From contig CAMNZV010000034.1 of assembly GCA_946575275.1 (NCBI GenBank), forward strand, positions 1 through 10,714: a stretch of 10,714 nt of DNA, read 5' to 3'. Positions within the stretch are counted from its first letter, which is position 1. The number at the start of each line of letters is the position of its first letter. Below the pieces are notes generated by a model, which worked only from the letters and a program-made list of their open reading frames with translations, had not been told where the DNA came from and did no database searches. Below, one piece after another: positions 6,714 to 10,714 of the stretch. The DNA is from an uncultured Clostridium sp. (GTDB lineage: Bacteria > Bacillota > Clostridia > Clostridiales > Clostridiaceae). Both the position numbers and the translations under genes were made by a program.

Positions 6714-6743
6714 AAATAAAAAACACCCTACATTTCTGTAAGG
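6714..6743 (-). terminator. Rho-independent terminator of the recombinase operon
   Basis: On the minus strand CCTTACA (complement of 6737-6743) pairs with TGTAGGG (complement of 6726-6732) over 7 bp with one G/T pair and a GAAA tetraloop. TGTTTTTTATTTT follows. It lies 24 nt after the end of the last recombinase gene and separates it from the GHKL promoter. A competing hairpin shares part of this stem (see findings). Confidence 0.8.
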
Positions 6744-6766
6744 TTATAACTTCTGTAACCTTTCTT

Positions 6767-8332
6767 TTATCTTTCAACATCCACGCTTGTGCCGGATTTG
6801 AACTCCACCATGAATTTCTCCTCATAAACCGTTACCTTTTCAACCATTCGCCTCACAAGGAATTCATCGTATTCTTCTATCTGCTCCATCTGCTCTGTAA
6901 GGAACTCTTGCATCTCGGCAATTCGCTGTTTCAAACCTTCTCTTTCCGCATTCTCTGCCATAGCATTCTGCTTTAGTTCTCTCAGATGTTCTATCTCATC
7001 AGCAAGGTCATTATAATCCTTTTTAGCATTTGCTCGTTTCAACAGTTCCTTTTGCAATTCTTCCAGTTTGGCATTGATGCTCTCCATAGAACTTTCATCT
7101 TCCAAAGCAAGTACTGATGCAATGTTCTGCTCTAAAGCTACAAGCATATCATCCTTGCCACCAAGTGCCATATTGATAGCTTTTATTACAGCCTCTTGTA
7201 GTTCCGTTTCCCCAACTGTAAGTGCATCACAGCGTTCTGGACCATGTTCCACTCGGGTGACACATCGCCAAACAAAGGAACGCTTACCTCTGTTATTCCA
7301 AGCAATTCTACGATATATGTCACCACACTTTGGGCAATAGACAATGCTTGAAAGGGCATACTTACTGCTATAAACCCTTTTCTTTCGGTCAGCACCACTA
7401 TGGAGATTAACTCTTCTTAGCATTTCCTCCTGCACCTGCATATAAAGGTCTCGGGGAATGATGGGTTCATGGCTATTTTCTACATAATACTGTGGAACGA
7501 TACCGTTATTTTTAACCCGCTTTTTCGTAAGTACATCCACCGTGTATGTCTTCTGCAAAAGGGCATCACCGATGTATTTCTCATTTTTTAGGATTTTCTT
7601 TATAGTTTCTGGTCTCCATCTTGCTTTACCAGCTGCAGTTAGGATACCATCTGATTCCAAACTTTCTCCGATTTGTTTCAGGCTTGCTCCTTGCAAATAC
7701 TCCAAATAAATACGTTTTACAACCTCTGCCTCAGTAGGTTCAATAATCAGATGACCTTCATCATCTTTGGTATATCCCATAAAACGATTGTGGTTCACCT
7801 GTACCTCACCATTTTGGTAACGGAACTGCAATCCCAGCTTTACGTTCTTGCTTAAGGATTCCGATTCTTGTTGGGCAAGGCTTGCCATAATTGTAAGTAG
7901 AATCTCTCCCTTAGAATCTAAGCTGTTGATATTTTCTTTTTCGAAGTATACGGAAATGTTCTTTTCCTTTAATAATCTAATGTATTTCAGGCAGTCCAGA
8001 GTATTTCTCGAAAATCTGCTTATGGACTTTGTAATAATCATGTCAATGTTGCCTGCCATACACTCTTCAATCATTCTATTAAACTCATCACGCTTTTTAG
8101 TGTTAGTACCACTTATCCCATCATCTGCAAATACACCGCCTAGTTGCCACTCTTCATTTTTTTGTATAAAATTTGTGTAGTGCTCTATCTGTGCCTCATA
8201 GCTTGTAGCTTGCTCATCACTATCGGTACTTACACGGCAATAGGCTGCAACTCTAAGCTTTGGCTTGTCTTCCATTTTTACAGTATTGCCTACTCGTCTT
8301 CGTGCTGGGATAACTGTTATGCTTTTACTCAT
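6767..8332 (-). CDS. Large serine recombinase (521 aa)
   Basis: The N-terminal resolvase/invertase catalytic domain (about 26-165) shows YCRVST with nucleophile S35, DDGISGT at 70-76 and KSISRFSRN at 102-110 with the active-site arginines. A recombinase domain follows (about 180-300). A zinc ribbon (C333-x2-C336, C357, C368) and a long coiled coil (about 400-490, [13 protein letters not shown] and later heptads) complete the usual large serine integrase plan, and the length is normal. The enzyme should cut and rejoin attP and attB for integration or excision through a Ser-DNA intermediate. ATG at 8332 is chosen over an in-frame upstream ATG at 8350: it overlaps the previous gene by 8 nt (ATGAGTAA) and fits family starts ([13 protein letters not shown]). 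Sampled stretches look less AT-rich than the GHKL operon, suggesting a different history. Confidence 0.93.
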   Translation of the reverse strand: MSKSITVIPARRRVGNTVKMEDKPKLRVAAYCRVSTDSDEQATSYEAQIEHYTNFIQKNEEWQLGGVFADDGISGTNTKKRDEFNRMIEECMAGNIDMIITKSISRFSRNTLDCLKYIRLLKEKNISVYFEKENINSLDSKGEILLTIMASLAQQESESLSKNVKLGLQFRYQNGEVQVNHNRFMGYTKDDEGHLIIEPTEAEVVKRIYLEYLQGASLKQIGESLESDGILTAAGKARWRPETIKKILKNEKYIGDALLQKTYTVDVLTKKRVKNNGIVPQYYVENSHEPIIPRDLYMQVQEEMLRRVNLHSGADRKKRVYSSKYALSSIVYCPKCGDIYRRIAWNNRGKRSFVWRCVTRVEHGPERCDALTVGETELQEAVIKAINMALGGKDDMLVALEQNIASVLALEDESSMESINAKLEELQKELLKRANAKKDYNDLADEIEHLRELKQNAMAENAEREGLKQRIAEMQEFLTEQMEQIEEYDEFLVRRMVEKVTVYEEKFMVEFKSGTSVDVER

Positions 8333-8753
8333 TTTCTGCCACCACCTCACTTTCTATCAAGCCATATGCATATTTAGCTTGTTCAAAAGGGTCAGTATAT
8401 TTTAACTGTACCCTTGGCATGGTAAAATGCACCATTGGCTTTGGTTTTTCCTGCTTTTTAAGTTCTCGAATTCTTCCAAGAGAACCTGCCCTTGCAATTC
8501 TCATTTCTTCAGCTTTATCAAATGTTTCTTTATCAATTATGGAAGGATAGAAATCATCGCCAAGGTAATACCTCTTTCTAAGCATCATTCCAGAACTACT
8601 ATGAGATAACTTTAATCCTGCATTTTCAGCAGCTACCTTAAGTGCCAAGCCGGAAATATACCCTTTGTAAAAATTTCTAATATTTTCAGCTTGTTCTTCA
8701 TCAACCACTGCTTTTCCATCTATAATTTTATATCCATAAGGTATGTGTGCCAT
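8325..8753 (-). CDS. Recombinase-domain protein without a catalytic domain (142 aa)
   Basis: The sequence begins directly with [19 protein letters not shown], the motif that opens the recombinase (DNA-binding) domain of large serine recombinases; compare TPYGYDYIDGEMVVSKEQA in the neighbouring enzyme. It continues with [20 protein letters not shown], equivalent to the NEKYVGD block. There is no resolvase catalytic domain, no nucleophilic serine motif and no zinc ribbon. The C-terminal third (about 100-142) is unlike its neighbours. It starts 2 nt after the stop of the upstream recombinase and overlaps the downstream one by 8 nt, so the three are made together. It is probably an accessory DNA-binding partner, for example a directionality or specificity factor; this is inference. 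An intact ribosome binding site and a clean frame argue against a simple degraded remnant. Confidence 0.8.
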   Translation of the reverse strand: MAHIPYGYKIIDGKAVVDEEQAENIRNFYKGYISGLALKVAAENAGLKLSHSSSGMMLRKRYYLGDDFYPSIIDKETFDKAEEMRIARAGSLGRIRELKKQEKPKPMVHFTMPRVQLKYTDPFEQAKYAYGLIESEVVAENE

Positions 8754-8755
8754 TA

Positions 8756-10318
8756 TTATCCCATCCTTTCCCTAAGTTCTAATCCACATTTTAATAGGAA
8801 TATAATTTCCTCTCTTGAAACAACTGTAATCTTATCCACGTGGGCAATGAATACTTCATCTTCATACTCCTTCAGCATTTCACTTCCAGAAACATATTTT
8901 ATTAGCTTTTCCAAAGCATCAAATTTTGTTCTATCACCACTTACTGAATGTATCAGCTTGTTTTTTTCAGTATCTAACATTTCTTTTTCCTGAATCAAGG
9001 TGTTGTTTTCACTGTTAAATAGTGCAGGTTCTAAAATGCCACTTGCCATTAGACTTGTAAGTACCTGCCTTTGTTCCATATTCTTTTCAAGCTTTGTTTC
9101 ATACTCTTGTATCTGCAATAATCGATCTTTATCATTTAGTCCTTGTAAGCTGCGAAGTAGTGGTTTTAGCACTACTTCGTGTGAAAAAATCAGCTTATTC
9201 ATCATGGTGGTAAAAGCAATTTCTACATCTTCTTCCCTAATAAATAGCATAGAGCATTCTTTTACATTGGATAAATGCTTTTGGCAACACCAAGCTACAT
9301 ATTTATTATTTCCATTTGTATGACTTCTTCGCTTAAAGATACTTCCACATTCAGAACATTTTAACTTCCCTGAAAATGGATATCTGTTTTGATACTTACC
9401 AATTCCTTTTACAATACCCTTTTCCTTCCCACGCTGATTAATTATCTCATCCACCGTTTGAAAATCTTCTCGACTAATGATAGCCTCATGGTGATTTTGA
9501 ATATAATATTGGTCTTTCTCACCATAATTGGTATGTCTGTTAAAATTGTCATCTGTGTAGGTCTTTTGCAAAATAACATCTCCAACATACTTTTCATTTG
9601 ATAACATTCCTCTGATAGTTGCTGAAGCCCATTTATTACCCTTTTTAGGTTTAATGCCTTTTTCATTTAATTCATCAGCAATCTTTCCTGTACCTCTACC
9701 AGCTAGTGCCTCAGCAAATATAAATTTAACAACCTTTGCTTGTTCTTTACTTACTACCATTTCTCCATCTATATAATCATATCCATAGGGTGTACTAGAC
9801 ATTTTATAAGTTCCGTTTTGGAATCGTCTTTGCACTGACCATTTATTATTTTCTGCAATACATACTGATTCACTTTCTGCAATTCCACTTAGGATGGATA
9901 ACATTAATTCACTTTCCATTGATTCTGTATTCAAATTTTCCTTCTCAAAATAAATGTAAACCCCAATATCTACTAGCTTACGCACTAGTTCCAAACAATC
10001 TGTAGTATTCCTTGAAAATCTACTGATAGACTTTGTCACAATAAAATCTATCTTCTTTTGTTCACAGTCTTTTATTAACCTTAGAAGTTCAGTTCGTTTT
10101 TCTTTCTTTGTGCCTGATATACCCTCATCATAATAGATACCTGCAAACTCCCAGTTAGGATTTGCTTTTATATAGGTTTCGTAATGTGATTTCTGAGTTT
10201 CAAGACTTATAATTTGTTCACCACTTGTGGTAGATACCCTACAATAAGCCGCTACTCTAAGTTTAGATTTTTCAAAAGTATCCACTTTATTTTCTGGTAT
10301 TTTAGTTATCTTTCTCAA
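8756..10318 (-). CDS. Large serine recombinase (520 aa), TTG start
   Basis: The catalytic domain (about 18-165) has YCRVST with nucleophile S29, DEGISGT at 64-70 and KSISRFSRN at 96-104. The recombinase domain (about 175-295) includes PYGYDYIDG and NEKYVGDVILQKTYT. The zinc ribbon uses C321-x2-C324, C344 or C345, and C355, followed by a coiled-coil region (about 385-460). Length and order are normal for a large serine integrase. The start codon is TTG (10316-10318), supported by AGGTGAG a few bases upstream and by alignment with the second recombinase over [11 protein letters not shown]. It is the first recombinase of the trio. It is clearly a paralogue of, but well diverged from, the 521-aa enzyme, so the two may recognise different half-sites or form hetero-oligomers, as the CcrA/CcrB pair does. 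Confidence 0.93.
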   Translation of the reverse strand: MRKITKIPENKVDTFEKSKLRVAAYCRVSTTSGEQIISLETQKSHYETYIKANPNWEFAGIYYDEGISGTKKEKRTELLRLIKDCEQKKIDFIVTKSISRFSRNTTDCLELVRKLVDIGVYIYFEKENLNTESMESELMLSILSGIAESESVCIAENNKWSVQRRFQNGTYKMSSTPYGYDYIDGEMVVSKEQAKVVKFIFAEALAGRGTGKIADELNEKGIKPKKGNKWASATIRGMLSNEKYVGDVILQKTYTDDNFNRHTNYGEKDQYYIQNHHEAIISREDFQTVDEIINQRGKEKGIVKGIGKYQNRYPFSGKLKCSECGSIFKRRSHTNGNNKYVAWCCQKHLSNVKECSMLFIREEDVEIAFTTMMNKLIFSHEVVLKPLLRSLQGLNDKDRLLQIQEYETKLEKNMEQRQVLTSLMASGILEPALFNSENNTLIQEKEMLDTEKNKLIHSVSGDRTKFDALEKLIKYVSGSEMLKEYEDEVFIAHVDKITVVSREEIIFLLKCGLELRERMG

Positions 10319-10370
10319 CGTCTCACCTCACCTTCATCACGTCACATATTACCTCTAAACCCTTTATACA

Positions 10371-10598
10371 TCAAGGACTTAAGGGCATAATCTCAGCTAA
10401 AAAAGGGGAGAAGGTTTTACGATTTAATTCTGTTATTTTATTAAATTCATCTATACTTATAATACCTTTTTCAAACATAGATTTTAATATTTTTTCTGCT
10501 CTGAAATAATCAACCTCCTTTTGTAATTCCTCAGTTGTAATTTTTCTTTTAGAATTAGAAACATTTATTTCTTCTTCAATTACTTTTGTTACCTTCAT
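10371..10598 (-). CDS. SHOCT-like small protein (75 aa)
   Basis: Residues about 22-60 (EELQKEVDYFRAEKILKS, FEKGIISIDEFNKI) match the SHOCT pattern of two short helices around a K/E-G-I-I/T-x-x-E-F core. This module often occurs in small proteins beside recombinases and mobile-element genes. ATG at 10598 is chosen because GGAGG lies 8 nt upstream; a further in-frame ATG at 10613 overlaps that ribosome binding site and is unlikely. It lies 52 nt before the first recombinase on the same strand and is probably co-transcribed. It may modulate recombinase activity or assembly; the sequence does not show how. No membrane segment is seen. Confidence 0.75.
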   Translation of the reverse strand: MKVTKVIEEEINVSNSKRKITTEELQKEVDYFRAEKILKSMFEKGIISIDEFNKITELNRKTFSPFLAEIMPLSP

Positions 10599-10628
10599 AT
10601 TTAAAACCTCCATATCTTAAAATATTGC

Positions 10629-10644
10629 TTGCACCTATATGCAA
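10629..10644. repeat. Short inverted repeat upstream of the recombinase module
   Basis: TTGCACCTATATGCAA has 5-bp arms (TTGCA/TGCAA) and lies about 30 nt before the start of the SHOCT-like gene. It could be an operator or a recombinase-binding site, but the arms are short. The remaining bases to the window edge contain no promoter I would defend. Confidence 0.3.
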
Positions 10645-10714
10645 AAAACTGGAGGTAATCGAACCTTCTTTTATTAATGTCTACCCCCAAGGGTTGTCCC
10701 TTTAACTTCATAAG

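Noticed and set aside
6593..6976. Plus-strand frame of 127 codons across the recombinase 3' end
   Set aside because: It runs through the terminator and promoter region and is antisense to the recombinase coiled coil, with no ribosome binding site.
7186..7398. Second minus-strand frame inside the recombinase gene
   Set aside because: It is fully contained in the well-supported 521-aa recombinase in another frame and shows no recognisable domain.
10655..10680. GGTTCGATTACC resembling a tRNA T-arm, as a possible tRNA-derived att site
   Set aside because: The stem pairs over only 4 bp with a six-base loop, and no acceptor, anticodon or D-arm can be built around it.
10601..10711. Minus-strand frame of 36 codons at the right edge (begins MKLKGQPLGVDINK)
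   Set aside because: It is open to the window edge and could be the end of a gene, but no motif or conserved pattern is recognisable and it overlaps the ribosome binding site of the SHOCT-like gene. The flank is needed to judge it.
1..10714. CRISPR arrays, rRNA, tRNA or terminal inverted repeats of an insertion sequence
   Set aside because: No regularly spaced repeats, cloverleaf structures or transposase genes are visible by eye.

Overview
The window reads as low-GC Firmicutes DNA, most likely Clostridia: AT-rich throughout, strong GGAGG-type ribosome binding sites, tight overlapping operons, and large serine recombinases of the kind common in Lachnospiraceae and relatives. Every gene I accept is on the minus strand, so transcription runs from right to left.

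Right part (about 6.7-10.7 kb): a four-gene recombination module. A small SHOCT-like protein (10598-10371) is followed by a large serine recombinase with a TTG start (10318-8756), a short recombinase-domain protein without a catalytic domain (8753-8325) and a second large serine recombinase (8332-6767). A rho-independent terminator at 6714-6743 closes it.

Middle part (about 2.6-6.65 kb): a separate three-gene operon with its own TTGACA-N17-TACAAT promoter and a leader of roughly 170 nt. Gene 1 is a MORC/MutL-like GHKL ATPase (636 aa). Gene 2 is an unrecognised 294-aa protein. Gene 3 is a DUF6339-like protein that appears to carry a GreA/GreB C-terminal-like domain at its end. The reading frames overlap or nearly touch. 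This is the best candidate for an undescribed system: GHKL ATPases of this type are known from prokaryotic conflict loci such as MZA, but the Z1 and AIPR partners are absent here.

Just downstream (2372-2604) lies non-coding debris that translates, in broken frames, into the C-terminal tail of an RlmD/RumA-type 23S rRNA uracil methyltransferase (VDMFPRTT ... HVESVL). There is a second degenerate copy 32 bp upstream of the first and perhaps a third. The 3' end of this gene is a known integration site, so this looks like the scar of one or more integrations and probably marks one end of the element carrying the recombinases and the operon.

Left part (1-2.3 kb): a frameshifted DUF3990-type ADP-ribosyltransferase-like gene (2284-1759), then a promoter, a zinc-ribbon/membrane/PASTA-like/DUF4839 protein (1696-443) and a 31-residue single-pass membrane protein (400-305). 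After these come four back-to-back stem-loops (208-288) and a strong terminator (99-140). My model is a mobile element with a site-specific integration module and a putative defence cargo, next to older accreted accessory genes. Family names rest on motif recognition by eye, not on a search.
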